Positions 43,969 through 53,199 of a DNA stretch of 64,000 nucleotides are shown piece by piece (within the stretch, counting starts at the first letter, position 1; every line of letters starts with the position of its first letter). The stretch spans positions 19,004 to 83,003 of the forward strand of contig JAFGHO010000028.1 of NCBI GenBank assembly GCA_016930085.1, given 5' to 3'. This DNA comes from Spirochaetales bacterium (GTDB lineage: Bacteria; Spirochaetota; Spirochaetia; SZUA-6; JAFGRV01). The notes beneath the pieces were generated by a model. The model searched no databases, was not told where the DNA came from, and worked only from the letters and a program-made list of their open reading frames with translations. The translations under genes were made by a program, and so were the position numbers.

Positions 43969-44769
43969 TTGAAGATCAAAAAGTATACATACCCGACTGT
44001 CATGGCATTTACCGTCATGGCACTGGCTGCGGTTGGATGCGCGTCACGCCCGGTCATTGTCCCGGTCACCCCGGCTATCGTGGAAAAAGAAGAAATTGTT
44101 CCCGTCCTTGAAGAAAAAATCGTATTTTCCGATAAATTCGACGACAATCTCAACGGGTGGACGACGAACGGCGATCACAAGACAATCTCCCGCATCGAAG
44201 AGGGTCACTATTTCCTTGAAAACAAAAAAAAGCATGAAGCGACATTTTCATGTCTTCCCATTACCATAACCAACCGGCACGATTTTATCATCGAAAGCAA
44301 AATCATCAAGATCGCGGGTAAAGGCGAATGCAGTTACGGTATAACATGGGGGGCCGATCCCGATAAAAAAAACGCTTCATTTATCATTATTTTTGAGGAT
44401 TACATCCTTTACGGAATACGTAAGAACAACGAGTGGGAAACCCTTATCAACTGGCAGCGGTCGACATTTGTCAACCGCAATCCGTCCGAAAATAAAATTG
44501 CCGTCAGGCGTTTTAAAAACGAGTTGGAGGTCTTCGTTAACGAACACAGGCTGCTTGCGATATCGGAAAACCGGTTGTACGGGAATAACTTCGGATTTAT
44601 TCTGTTTGGCGATATCCTCGTCAAAGCCGATTTTTTTCTCGTCACCGAATATATAATGACACCGGATACCGCTCCGTTCGATCCGGAAACGGCGACATTA
44701 CTCATCCAGCCCGGACATACCTATCTTTTTATCCCAAAAGAGGAAGATACCCCTCGGGAAAAGGATTAA
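43969..44769 (+). CDS. Lipoprotein with concanavalin-like domain
   Basis: 266 residues from TTG 43969, which follows AAAGGAG by 8 bp; the longer frame from 43897 is unlikely. Signal peptide ends AVGC, a lipobox. The mature part has a low-complexity linker (VIVPVTPAIVEKEEIVPVLE), then a jelly-roll of the keto-hydrolase/laminin G type (FSDKFDDNLNGWTTNGDHKT, YGITWGADPDKKNASFIIIF, NEWETLINWQRSTFVN). Such domains often bind carbohydrates. Surface or periplasmic. Confidence 0.78.
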   Translation: MKIKKYTYPTVMAFTVMALAAVGCASRPVIVPVTPAIVEKEEIVPVLEEKIVFSDKFDDNLNGWTTNGDHKTISRIEEGHYFLENKKKHEATFSCLPITITNRHDFIIESKIIKIAGKGECSYGITWGADPDKKNASFIIIFEDYILYGIRKNNEWETLINWQRSTFVNRNPSENKIAVRRFKNELEVFVNEHRLLAISENRLYGNNFGFILFGDILVKADFFLVTEYIMTPDTAPFDPETATLLIQPGHTYLFIPKEEDTPREKD

Positions 44770-44773
44770 TATT

Positions 44774-44820
44774 GCCATATGCCACAAACGTTCCCGAAAC
44801 GTGACGGCATGTAATATGGC
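44774..44820 (+). repeat. Imperfect long hairpin behind the lipoprotein gene
   Basis: Nested complementary segments: GCCATAT (44774-44780) with ATATGGC (44814-44820), ATGCC (44779-44783) with GGCAT (44806-44810) and ACGTT (44888-minus-100, i.e. 44788-44792) with AACGT (44798-44802). A possible 3'-end structure; no T-run. Confidence 0.5.
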
Positions 44821-45018
44821 TGAAGAAGAAAACCCGGGATTTCGTCGAAGAGGATATTGTAACATCCCTGAAATCGGTGTAATCTATACCTAAGAAACTT
44901 TAATTGATACGGTAGCATTTGTCGGGTTTGTCCTGCTTTATGTAAAAACATTGAGTTCAACCCGTGTTTATTGAATAATTATACATAAAAGCCGGCAAGG
45001 AGATTAAGGGGGAATTTC

Positions 45019-46044
45019 ATGCAATCTAAAAAACAGTTACTTATCGTTTTATTCGTCATCATTGCTTCCTGGACCGGCCTCTACGGAATAACGATCAAAC
45101 TGGGAAGTCTGGCACCGGCCAACTCCCTCTGGGATAAAAGTCTCAAGGAACTCGCAGCCGAATGGTCCAGACTTTCAAATGGAAAGGTCGTTCTCAAGAT
45201 ATATCCCGGCGGTATCGCGGGTGACGAGGACGTAATGATACGTAAAATAAAATTAAGACAACTTCACGCTGCCGCCATCACCTGCATCGGTATCAACAAG
45301 ATCGAAAAAGGGATTTTGTCAATTTCCGTTCCCATGCTTATCCGGACGGAAGACGAGCTATTCTATATACTCGAAAGGATGACTCCGTATCTGGAAAAAG
45401 AACTGGAGAAAAAACAGTTTATCGCGATCGGGTTCACCTTTGCCGGATGGGTCCATTTCTTCACCCGGAATCCGGTCCGAACGCCGGAAGATTTGAAAAA
45501 CCAGAAAATGTGGCTGTGGGAGGGTTCCCCTGCTGTCGTGCAGATATGGAAAAAGGCGGGATTCAGTGTCATCCCCCTCGGGGTACCGGATATCCTTACC
45601 TCACTTCAAAGCGGGATGATAGACGGACTTGCTACATCTCCCCTTTCGGCCGCGGTGTACCAATGGTTTGCGGTGGCGGACAATATGACGGCGATAAATT
45701 GGGCACCCATGACTGCTGGTCTGTTGATCTCGAAATCGATCTGGCAAAAGATACCGGAAGATCTCAGACCGCAACTCAAAAAGTCTGCAAGAAATATTCT
45801 GCAGAAAGTGAATACACGGATGATCGAAGCGGACAACGAGGCGATCGCAATTATGCAACAGCACGGTTTAGTTGTTCAGGAAGTTACACCGGAAGACGAG
45901 GTGAAATGGGAAAAGCTTGTCGAAGAAAATTTCGAAAAGCTTATATCGACCGATTTCGGTGAGGAGGCCTATAACCTGGTCCTCACATACCTCGAAGAAT
46001 ATAGAAACCAGAAAAACAAGAGTTTTTCCATTGAAAATGAATGA
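45019..46044 (+). CDS. TRAP transporter substrate-binding protein (DctP family)
   Basis: 341 residues with a signal peptide (KKQLLIVLFVIIASWTGLYG). DctP features: IKLGSLAPANSLWDKSLKEL at the start, SNGKVVLKIYPGGIAGDEDV, and the substrate-Arg region around FFTRNPVRTPEDLKNQKMW. It binds a small acid in the periplasm and delivers it to DctQM membrane subunits. Neither subunit gene is next to it, so it is an orphan here. ATG 45019 has AAGGGGG upstream. Confidence 0.87.
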   Translation: MQSKKQLLIVLFVIIASWTGLYGITIKLGSLAPANSLWDKSLKELAAEWSRLSNGKVVLKIYPGGIAGDEDVMIRKIKLRQLHAAAITCIGINKIEKGILSISVPMLIRTEDELFYILERMTPYLEKELEKKQFIAIGFTFAGWVHFFTRNPVRTPEDLKNQKMWLWEGSPAVVQIWKKAGFSVIPLGVPDILTSLQSGMIDGLATSPLSAAVYQWFAVADNMTAINWAPMTAGLLISKSIWQKIPEDLRPQLKKSARNILQKVNTRMIEADNEAIAIMQQHGLVVQEVTPEDEVKWEKLVEENFEKLISTDFGEEAYNLVLTYLEEYRNQKNKSFSIENE

Positions 46045-46193
46045 TTTCACCTTTTTTTTATCAACGCAAAAATATGCGGTTCGATAATCACCCGGGTTCG
46101 AAGGCCTTGAATCACGACAGGGTTCCGGCGGTAATCGAGGCAATCCCCCTATATACAGCCGTCATTCTTTTCCATTAAAAACGGCCGTACCGT

Positions 46194-47060
46194 CTACTCA
46201 AACCATACAGCCCTGACTTCCCGGCGTACCGGCAGGCGATAATAACGGTGAACGGGATATCCGAGTGTCATCACCCCTGCAATCAGCCTGTTTTCTGAAA
46301 TATTGAGTCGCCTCATCACCCGCCTGTTTCGGTCGACCGCCATCATCGTAAATCCCATCCAGCAACTTCCCAATCCGAGTGAGTGTGCGGCAAGCATCCC
46401 GTAGGTAACCGAGATCGCGGGATCGACATACGACATACGCCCGGCATCCGGCACATGGACAAGGACGATCACCGGCGCTTGATAAAAGATCGGATCCCCA
46501 CCGGCTTCATATTGATCAATAAGGGCTTCGAGTCCCAAAAGGGTACTGTGATCCGAAAGCAGTCGATACAGAGAACGGGGAACGAACGGCTTTAAAAGAA
46601 TATGTATCTTCATCAATCGTCTGAACAAACGTAACGACGCGATCGTTTCATCCAGAAGCATCTTTTTGATTGTTTCCCTTTTGACCACCACATACTCGCA
46701 CGGTTGCTCATTGTGTCCGCTCGGCGCATGCCTCATGACATCAAGTATCTTATCAATATCATGTTTCGGGATGTCCTTTTCCCGATATTTCCGCATAGAG
46801 CGTTTCGACAAAATAAAATCGAAAGCATGTTCAAACGACACGGCTCCATCCGTATACTCCCGTGCCTTCTCACGGTCGGAATACGTAATCGCATTCTCCG
46901 GACAAGCGGAAACGCAATGACCGCATCCCGTGCACCAACTGTTCGGATCGCGGTACGCTACCCCTTCTTTTCCATTGAGTGAATACAATCCTGCGACACA
47001 CTCCCGGATGCAAATACCGCAGACGGAACATTTAGTCGTGTCGATTCCCGTAATTTTCAT
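46194..47060 (-). CDS. Nitroreductase with N-terminal 2[4Fe-4S] ferredoxin domain
   Basis: 288 residues. Residues 1-65 have two Cys clusters (CSVCGICIRECVAGL and CTGCGHCVSACPENAITY) of a ferredoxin. The rest is a nitroreductase FMN domain (SKRSMRKYREKDIPKHDIDK, MRHAPSGHNEQPCEYVVV, SLGLGSCWMGF, GVMTLGYP). It could reduce nitro compounds, flavins or quinones using ferredoxin electrons. ATG 47060 follows GGAGGTGATT, a strong ribosome site. A TetR gene lies upstream, with a similar operator-like motif near both promoters. Confidence 0.88.
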   Translation of the reverse strand: MKITGIDTTKCSVCGICIRECVAGLYSLNGKEGVAYRDPNSWCTGCGHCVSACPENAITYSDREKAREYTDGAVSFEHAFDFILSKRSMRKYREKDIPKHDIDKILDVMRHAPSGHNEQPCEYVVVKRETIKKMLLDETIASLRLFRRLMKIHILLKPFVPRSLYRLLSDHSTLLGLEALIDQYEAGGDPIFYQAPVIVLVHVPDAGRMSYVDPAISVTYGMLAAHSLGLGSCWMGFTMMAVDRNRRVMRRLNISENRLIAGVMTLGYPVHRYYRLPVRREVRAVWFE

Positions 47061-47210
47061 AATCACCTCCATATCTTTTATACCGACATTTTCTGAAAAA
47101 CCGGTTCTATCCGGCTTCTTTTACCCTCACATTACTCGATATTGCCGACGGCTTCCGTTATCCACTACCAGCCTCTACCGTATGCCCGCTTCCGGGTCAC
47201 GACAATACTA

Positions 47211-47224
47211 ACTAGCCATTTAGT
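47211..47224. promoter_or_regulatory. Putative TetR operator before the nitroreductase gene
   Basis: ACTAGCCATTTAGT: arms ACTA and TAGT around GCCATT. It matches the motif at 47891 (ACTAACCGTTTAAT) in spacing and sequence, and lies about 150 bp before the nitroreductase start. Confidence 0.45.
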
Positions 47225-47244
47225 CTATTACTTTCCAAAAAAAA

Positions 47245-47880
47245 TTACCCCTTCCCTTCTTCCATATTCCTGTGATGCCGTTCATGTGTCGCTTCCATGG
47301 CGGCATCGAAATACTTCGCCAGCTCTTCTTTTGTAATATGGAAATAATCACACCACTTCTCCTTGAAGACAATATAGCAGACAAACGGTATGACTCCGGT
47401 AAAAAACTCCGTCACATACATCTGTTGTTGTGTATAATGAGGTATATTAACCCGTTCCTTTATTTTATTGATCTTTTCATCATCGACATTGCCGCCCACA
47501 TCGACAAGCTTGAATAACGGCACATCCCTGATATTACTTTTCAGCGATTCGGCGACAAGTATCTTCAAAATATCCCTGTTTGTTTCCAGATATGTTGAAT
47601 ATTCGGCATCGAACAGCCGTTTGTTCTCTTCCGCATTTTCCTTGAATCCCCCCCGTTCGATAAAACGTAAAAGCAACTCTGTCGATTCCCTGAAAAAAGT
47701 ACTGAACAACTCATTCAACACTGCCTTTTTACTTTTAAAGTAATAATATATCAGTGCTTTATTGACTTTTGCCTTGCGGGCTATTTCATCCATACACGCA
47801 CCGTCATACCCTTTTTCCGCAAACAGTCGCATTGCGGCGGTGAGAATACGATTTTTTGATTCCTCTTTATTCTTTCCCAT
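47245..47880 (-). CDS. TetR-family transcriptional regulator
   Basis: 211 residues. The N-terminal helix-turn-helix (RILTAAMRLFAEKGYDGACM, then KAKVNKALIYYYFKSKKAVL) is typical of TetR repressors; the rest is the helical ligand domain. It sits between the nitroreductase gene and its own promoter, where the ACTA-RCCRTT-TAR-type motif occurs twice, so autoregulation and control of the nitroreductase are likely. The ligand is not known. Confidence 0.92.
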   Translation of the reverse strand: MGKNKEESKNRILTAAMRLFAEKGYDGACMDEIARKAKVNKALIYYYFKSKKAVLNELFSTFFRESTELLLRFIERGGFKENAEENKRLFDAEYSTYLETNRDILKILVAESLKSNIRDVPLFKLVDVGGNVDDEKINKIKERVNIPHYTQQQMYVTEFFTGVIPFVCYIVFKEKWCDYFHITKEELAKYFDAAMEATHERHHRNMEEGKG

Positions 47881-47890
47881 ACTAAAATTA

Positions 47891-47904
47891 ACTAACCGTT
47901 TAAT
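47891..47904. promoter_or_regulatory. Putative TetR operator before the tetR gene
   Basis: ACTAACCGTTTAAT, 11 bp before the TetR gene start, with a good match to 47211-47224. A TATAAT-like tract (TAATTATAATATA) adjoins it on the plus strand. Confidence 0.5.
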
Positions 47905-48087
47905 TAATTATAATATACACTTCTTCCCGGATCCTGTCAATAGAAAAATTGAGAATTTGTTCGGATAGATTCAAGCCTGTTTTGGAACAAGATTGATATT
48001 ACCAATTTACACTTTTTTTACAAAGCTTTTACATCGGTGTGACATCGGTACATTGGTATTGCCTTATATTGTGAACAGGAGGACATT

Positions 48088-49257
48088 ATGAAAAGAATAT
48101 ACAGGTATGCTTTTTTTGTAACCCTTGGCGTTTTTGTGATAACCATTTTGTTGTTGTTTGCCGATTTCACAACCGCGCGCGCGGACATTGAAGCAGGTAT
48201 CGCGGCCGGCCATGACGGACCGGCGATCCAGCTTGCCGTACTCCTCGATACAAGCGGAAGTATGAGCGGGCTCATCGATCAGGCGAAAGCCTGTCTCTGG
48301 AACATCGTAAACGAATTGTCCGAGACACAAAAAGACGGAAAAACACCGGCATTATATGTTTCCCTCTACGAATACGGCAAACAATCAATATCCACATGGG
48401 AGGGGCACATCAGACAGATCGTCCCGTTAAGCCGCGATCTGGACCATATCTACGAAGAGCTTTTCAGGCTTACTACAAACGGAGGCGATGAATACTGCGG
48501 CATGGTAATCGAACGTGCACTTGCGGAACTGCCGTGGAGTGACAACGATGATGACTTGAAACTTATTTTCATAGCCGGCAATGAACCGTTCACCCAGGGA
48601 AGCGTTGATTATAAATCGGCCTGCGCCACCGCTTCAGAACGCGGTATTACCGTTAACACTATACATTGCGGTAACCGTGAAGAAGGAATCCGGGAATTCT
48701 GGTATGACGGTGCGGTCCGGGGGGGCGGACAATATATGACTATCGATCATAATCAGGTGGTCGTCGCTATCGATGCCCCGCAGGATGAGGAAATCGCCAG
48801 GCTGAATGAAGCGTTGAATAATACGTATATTCCATATGGAGAGGGGGGAGAGACGCTGATGGTCCGTCAGACAGCCCAGGATACAAACGCCCTGTCGGTG
48901 AACAACGAGAACCTTGTCAAACGTGCCGCGGCGAAATCCACGTCAAATTACCTGAACAGTTCATGGGATCTCGTCGACGCACTCCGGGATACTTCCGTCC
49001 AGTTAAAGGAAATTGCCGATAACGAACTTCCCGAACAAATGAGAACGATGACCCTTCATGAAAGGGAAGCATATATAAAGGCAAAAAGCGAGGAAAGGAA
49101 CGAGATACAAAAGAAAATTCGTTTTTTATACAAGGAACGGGAAGCATATGTAAGGAAAACAAGCGGTGAACTGGAGAAAGACGACACATTGGGCAATGCC
49201 TTGATGAATGTACTCGAAGAACAGGCTGAAAAAAAGGGATATGCCATTAATAAATAA
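48088..49257 (+). CDS. Exported von Willebrand factor A-domain protein
   Basis: 389 residues. An N-terminal membrane anchor or signal segment (YAFFVTLGVFVITILLLFAD) leads to a VWA domain with the MIDAS motif DTSGSMS (IQLAVLLDTSGSMSGLIDQ), then GDEYCGMVIERAL and LKLIFIAGNEPF. The C-terminal 130 residues are helical and charged, likely coiled coil. VWA domains bind partners through a metal ion; the partner is not known. AGGAGG precedes ATG 48088. The short direct repeat ACATCGGT(G/A) lies upstream at about 48031-48050. Confidence 0.85.
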   Translation: MKRIYRYAFFVTLGVFVITILLLFADFTTARADIEAGIAAGHDGPAIQLAVLLDTSGSMSGLIDQAKACLWNIVNELSETQKDGKTPALYVSLYEYGKQSISTWEGHIRQIVPLSRDLDHIYEELFRLTTNGGDEYCGMVIERALAELPWSDNDDDLKLIFIAGNEPFTQGSVDYKSACATASERGITVNTIHCGNREEGIREFWYDGAVRGGGQYMTIDHNQVVVAIDAPQDEEIARLNEALNNTYIPYGEGGETLMVRQTAQDTNALSVNNENLVKRAAAKSTSNYLNSSWDLVDALRDTSVQLKEIADNELPEQMRTMTLHEREAYIKAKSEERNEIQKKIRFLYKEREAYVRKTSGELEKDDTLGNALMNVLEEQAEKKGYAINK

Positions 49258-49435
49258 CATGATATCGATTGTTGCTGAAGCCGGCATTTCGGGGCAGCGG
49301 AGACAGTCCGCTGCCCTGCCTGTCAAGGGGCTTTCCTGACTTATTTTTTTTTCACCTTAAAAAATAAATTCAAAGCAACGCGCAATTTTTTAGCGTTATA
49401 GAATATAAGAGAATAAAAACAATAAGGAGAGTCAC

Positions 49436-49972
49436 ATGATAAAGTCGGGTCTACATGAATTCCATTTTGTTATAACGGATTTAATGAAAGAGAAACTGCT
49501 AAACCTGAATTTGTTCGGCTCAAGGAGATCGTTATCCGGTGTGATTGCCGGGATCATATCTTTCGTCGATCCTTTGATCGTAAAGAAGCACAAATGGGGG
49601 AGGCAACGAATGAGCCGATATCAATCGGTCTCACACAATCCGGATGAAAGCCGGAAACACGTACATGCGTATTTCCCTGAGGATATGTATCGAAAGATAA
49701 AGCTGCTGCATGCTGATTTGAATTGTTTTAGTATCGCACAGTTGGTGAGGGGATTGTTGGAGTTGTTCTTGGTGATGGTGGAGAAATATGGAAATAAGGT
49801 GATCGAAGAATTTAAAAAAAGATTTAAGCAATGGAGAATTGAGGAGAAAAGTATACAGTCACGAAAGAATTTACGACAATTGTATAGGATAATTCAACAT
49901 TTACCGGGTCGAAATAGGTTGATTTCCATGTATACGAGTCATTATTCACCTTTTTGGATACTTCGTCTTTAA
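49436..49972 (+). CDS. Hypothetical protein, possible ribbon-helix-helix fold
   Basis: 178 residues, basic. The segment VHAYFPEDMYRKIKLLHADL and FSIAQLVRGLLELFL resembles the strand-helix-helix arrangement of ribbon-helix-helix DNA-binding proteins. The rest is not recognised. AAGGAG lies 8 bp before ATG 49436. The 3' half is AT-rich with many lone G bases (for example GGTGATGGTGGAG), unlike the C-ending codons of neighbouring genes, so transfer from elsewhere or relaxed selection is possible. Confidence 0.6.
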   Translation: MIKSGLHEFHFVITDLMKEKLLNLNLFGSRRSLSGVIAGIISFVDPLIVKKHKWGRQRMSRYQSVSHNPDESRKHVHAYFPEDMYRKIKLLHADLNCFSIAQLVRGLLELFLVMVEKYGNKVIEEFKKRFKQWRIEEKSIQSRKNLRQLYRIIQHLPGRNRLISMYTSHYSPFWILRL

Positions 49973-50284
49973 AAAAACACTACCCAACCCCCTTTACACC
50001 CTCATACATCCCAGCCGGACAAAAGATAAAAACCGTGCATGATACATCGAATTAATCGACACATTAACCTCAAAGCCCGAAAAATTCTTTCCCCTGCCCC
50101 TCACGATGAGTGACTATTTACAGCAGCGTTATATCCTTATTTTCCTATACACCGGATTTTGTCATATAGCGATTTTATCACCGCCTCTATTTTGTCATTG
50201 ATGTATACCGTACACTCCGTTACCATTCATTTCCCTGTCTCCCCTCTCTTGACATAACGACGAAGCTGGGTAATAGTTGTTATC
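49973..50284 (+). other. Intergenic region with promoter at its right end
   Basis: No gene is seen. TTGACA (50249-50254), 16-bp spacer and TAATAG (50271-50276) form a promoter directly before the DAHP synthase gene; its start point falls at about 50283-50285, on the ATG. No leader peptide, attenuator or T-box was recognised in the rest. Confidence 0.6.
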
Positions 50285-52180
50285 ATGGTTATCGTATTGG
50301 AACACGGCATTACTGAAAAAGATAAAAACTCGATAAAGAGTTTTCTCGAGAAAAAAGGGTTCATTATCCGGGAAATCGTAGGAGAAGAAGAGACTATTTT
50401 CGGCGCGGTGGGTGTCGTAAGCATCGATATAAGGGAGGTGGAGCTTCTTCCCGGTGTCTCACGTGTCATTCCCATATCGAAACCATATAAACTCGCATCA
50501 CGGGAGTTTAAAAAAGACGATACGGTAATTCCCATCGGACCAATAAAGATCGGCGGAAAACGAATCGTTATCATAGCCGGCCCTTGCGCGGTCGAGTCCC
50601 GCGAACAGATACTCGAAACCGCCCATTGCGTCAAGGAATCCGGTGCCGTGATACTCAGAGGCGGTGCATATAAGCCCCGTTCTTCACCATACGCCTTCCA
50701 GGGCCTTGCCGAAACCGGCTTGAAATACCTAAAGGAGGCCGGCGAGGCAACCGGCATGCCGGTTATCTCGGAGATTGTTTCACATGAACAAGTCGAATTG
50801 ATGAAGGAATATGCCGATATCATCCAGGTTGGCGCGCGTAATATGCAGAACTTCGAGTTATTGAAACGCCTCGGGTCGATCAACAAACCGATCATGATAA
50901 AACGCGGTTTTGCCGCGACCATCCAGGAACTCCTCATGTCAGCCGAATACCTCCTTGCCCATGGGGGGGAAGAAGTGATTCTCTGCGAGCGGGGAATCCG
51001 TACTTTTGAAACCTACACAAGAAATACTCTCGATATTTCGGCCATTCCGGTTGTCAAGAAATTAAGCCATTTGCCGATCGTCGTGGATCCTTCTCACGGG
51101 ACGGGTATCCGTGAAAAGGTGAGTCCCATGGCACTTGCCGCCGTTGCGGCGGGCTCGGACGGTATCGTCGTCGAAGTTCACCCGGACCCGGAAAATGCTC
51201 TTTCGGACGGTCCACAGTCGCTTTATCCCGAACAATTCGAAAAACTCATGCGCGATATCGAAGCACTTGCCCCCGTTATCGGAAAGGAAATAGCCAGACT
51301 TCCCGAACGATCGGCCGCGTATGCAATAAGGAAAAAAGACAAAAAGATCAAAGACACAGGGAAACCAATGGTCTCCTTTCAGGGCGAACGGGGCGCATTC
51401 AGTGAAAAGGCGATTTACAGCTACTTCGACGAAGAAGTAGAACTTCTCCCCTGTACGGAGTTCCGGGATGTCTTCAATTCAGTTCTCGAAGGGAAAAGCC
51501 GTTTCGGTGTCGTCCCCCTCGAAAATTCCCTCTCCGGCTCGATCCACCAGAACTTCGATCTCCTTCTCCAGTTTCCGGATATCCGAATAATCGGAGAGAA
51601 AATAATCAGAATCGTTCATAATCTTATCGCGCTTCCCGGCGCAGTAATCGAAGAAATAAAACGGGTGTATTCACACCCCCAGGGACTCACCCAGTGTTCG
51701 AAATATCTAGAAAAGTATCCTCACTGGGAAAAGGTCGCGTACTACGACACTGCGGGCTCCGTCGCCTTTATCGCACGGGAAGGGAAAAAGGAAAACTCAG
51801 CAATTGCGAGTGAAGAAGCCGCAAAGGTATACGGCATGAACGTCCTCAAGGAAAGTGTTGAAACCAACGCCCGGAACTATACGCGCTTCGTCGTGATCGC
51901 GCGTGAAGAAGCGGCAAAAGTAGATAAACCGGAAAAGGCATCGTTTGTCTTTTCGACCCTGGACAAACCGGGCGCGTTGTTTTATGTGCTTCGCAACCTG
52001 ACGGAAAAATCGATTAATATGAAAAAACTCGAATCCCGGCCAATCCCGGGCAAACCATGGGAGTACATGTTTTATGTGGATGTCGAGGTACCGGAAGACA
52101 TCTCGCGATTCAACGAGACAATCGAAATACTCAGGAAAGAAACGGATGAGTTCCGATTGCTTGGAATGTATACGGTGTAG
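50285..52180 (+). CDS. Fused DAHP synthase and prephenate dehydratase
   Basis: 631 residues carrying the first step of the shikimate pathway and the phenylalanine branch step. Residues 1-70: ferredoxin-like regulatory domain of AroF type I-beta enzymes. Residues 85-335: DAHP synthase (AGPCAVES, LRGGAYKPRSSPYAF, GARNMQNFELL, MIKRGF, VDPSHGTG). Residues 362-540: prephenate dehydratase (FQGERGAFSEKA, PLENSLSGSI, NYTRFVVI with the TRF motif). Residues 553-631: ACT domain with the KPGALFYVL and ESRP motifs that bind phenylalanine. Chorismate mutase is not included. The start matches the family N-terminus; there is no ribosome site. Confidence 0.93.
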   Translation: MVIVLEHGITEKDKNSIKSFLEKKGFIIREIVGEEETIFGAVGVVSIDIREVELLPGVSRVIPISKPYKLASREFKKDDTVIPIGPIKIGGKRIVIIAGPCAVESREQILETAHCVKESGAVILRGGAYKPRSSPYAFQGLAETGLKYLKEAGEATGMPVISEIVSHEQVELMKEYADIIQVGARNMQNFELLKRLGSINKPIMIKRGFAATIQELLMSAEYLLAHGGEEVILCERGIRTFETYTRNTLDISAIPVVKKLSHLPIVVDPSHGTGIREKVSPMALAAVAAGSDGIVVEVHPDPENALSDGPQSLYPEQFEKLMRDIEALAPVIGKEIARLPERSAAYAIRKKDKKIKDTGKPMVSFQGERGAFSEKAIYSYFDEEVELLPCTEFRDVFNSVLEGKSRFGVVPLENSLSGSIHQNFDLLLQFPDIRIIGEKIIRIVHNLIALPGAVIEEIKRVYSHPQGLTQCSKYLEKYPHWEKVAYYDTAGSVAFIAREGKKENSAIASEEAAKVYGMNVLKESVETNARNYTRFVVIAREEAAKVDKPEKASFVFSTLDKPGALFYVLRNLTEKSINMKKLESRPIPGKPWEYMFYVDVEVPEDISRFNETIEILRKETDEFRLLGMYTV

Positions 52181-52281
52181 CCAATGGTCCGCTGCTTGAT
52201 CGGGAATGGAAAAAAGCATCCCGTTCCACGTAAAAATCCGCGAAGACAGCCTTTTCACTAAAGCCGGCAAGACCGTGCCGT

Positions 52282-53088
52282 TCAATATTTTTCCAGAAGA
52301 ATATCGTCGATCACTTTGATGAGATTTTTGGGCTCCGAAAAAAAGGATGAATGATCGGTGTCCAGAACAAATACAGCCCTGCACGGAGAGGCCGCAACCA
52401 TCATCTGCTGAATCGGATAAGTGATGGCATTGTCCTCCAGTGTAAAGATATAAAAGCGTTCGACGCTGCCGTAATTCGGCTCGGTAACGATGAGCGGGGT
52501 GGAAAACGGCGCGATCGGATTGGGTTTCAACACCGTCCGGGCGAGACTGACATCTTCTGCGGGTGAAAGCTGGTAAAACATATCGACAAGGTTTTCCCTG
52601 TTGATGTCGATAATGCCTTCTTCCGGGAGAATAATAAGATTCGGCAGCACATGTGAGCCGGTATCCTGCAAAGCAATATCGAGCATGGATTGACCGCTTT
52701 GCAGCAGGAAAGCCGAAAGATAGATCAGTTTTTTGATATCGGTAGGCCGGGATTCCGCTGCCGCCGAAATCGCGATCCCCCCCATACTATGACCGACCAG
52801 AATCACTTCCTCGGGAATGGAATCCAGCACACCGGTAATCCTGTCTCTGTAATCATCCAGGGTGACGTCTGCCGGATCGCTTGAGTCGATCCCGTGACCG
52901 GGTAGATCGATGAGGGTGACGGTATGTCCGTCTTCTTCCAGCATGACCGCCAGTTTATACCAGCACCATGCGCCGTGCCACGCACCGTGAACGAGAACAA
53001 AATGTTCGGGTTCAGGCTGTGCCCCGCACAATGCGGCTGCACAAAAAATTAACGCAACAATATAAAAAACGATTTTTACCTGTTTCAT
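52282..53088 (-). CDS. Exported alpha/beta hydrolase
   Basis: 268 residues. Signal peptide (KIVFYIVALIFCAAALCGAQ). The fold has FVLVHGAWHGAWCWYKLAVM with the oxyanion loop, nucleophile Ser in VGHSMGGIAI, an Asp and the His in LDTDHSSFFSEP. It resembles plant-type methyl esterases and EstC, so it probably cleaves small esters outside the cytoplasm. Substrate unknown. Confidence 0.87.
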   Translation of the reverse strand: MKQVKIVFYIVALIFCAAALCGAQPEPEHFVLVHGAWHGAWCWYKLAVMLEEDGHTVTLIDLPGHGIDSSDPADVTLDDYRDRITGVLDSIPEEVILVGHSMGGIAISAAAESRPTDIKKLIYLSAFLLQSGQSMLDIALQDTGSHVLPNLIILPEEGIIDINRENLVDMFYQLSPAEDVSLARTVLKPNPIAPFSTPLIVTEPNYGSVERFYIFTLEDNAITYPIQQMMVAASPCRAVFVLDTDHSSFFSEPKNLIKVIDDILLEKY

Positions 53089-53199
53089 TTTTTCCTCCGA
53101 TTATCCGGATATTGTCGTATTGTATGAATCCGCGCTTAATCCGTAAAAAATTATCACCATATCGTACAAAGCGTGCCCGGGCTGAAGATGCGGTTTTTA

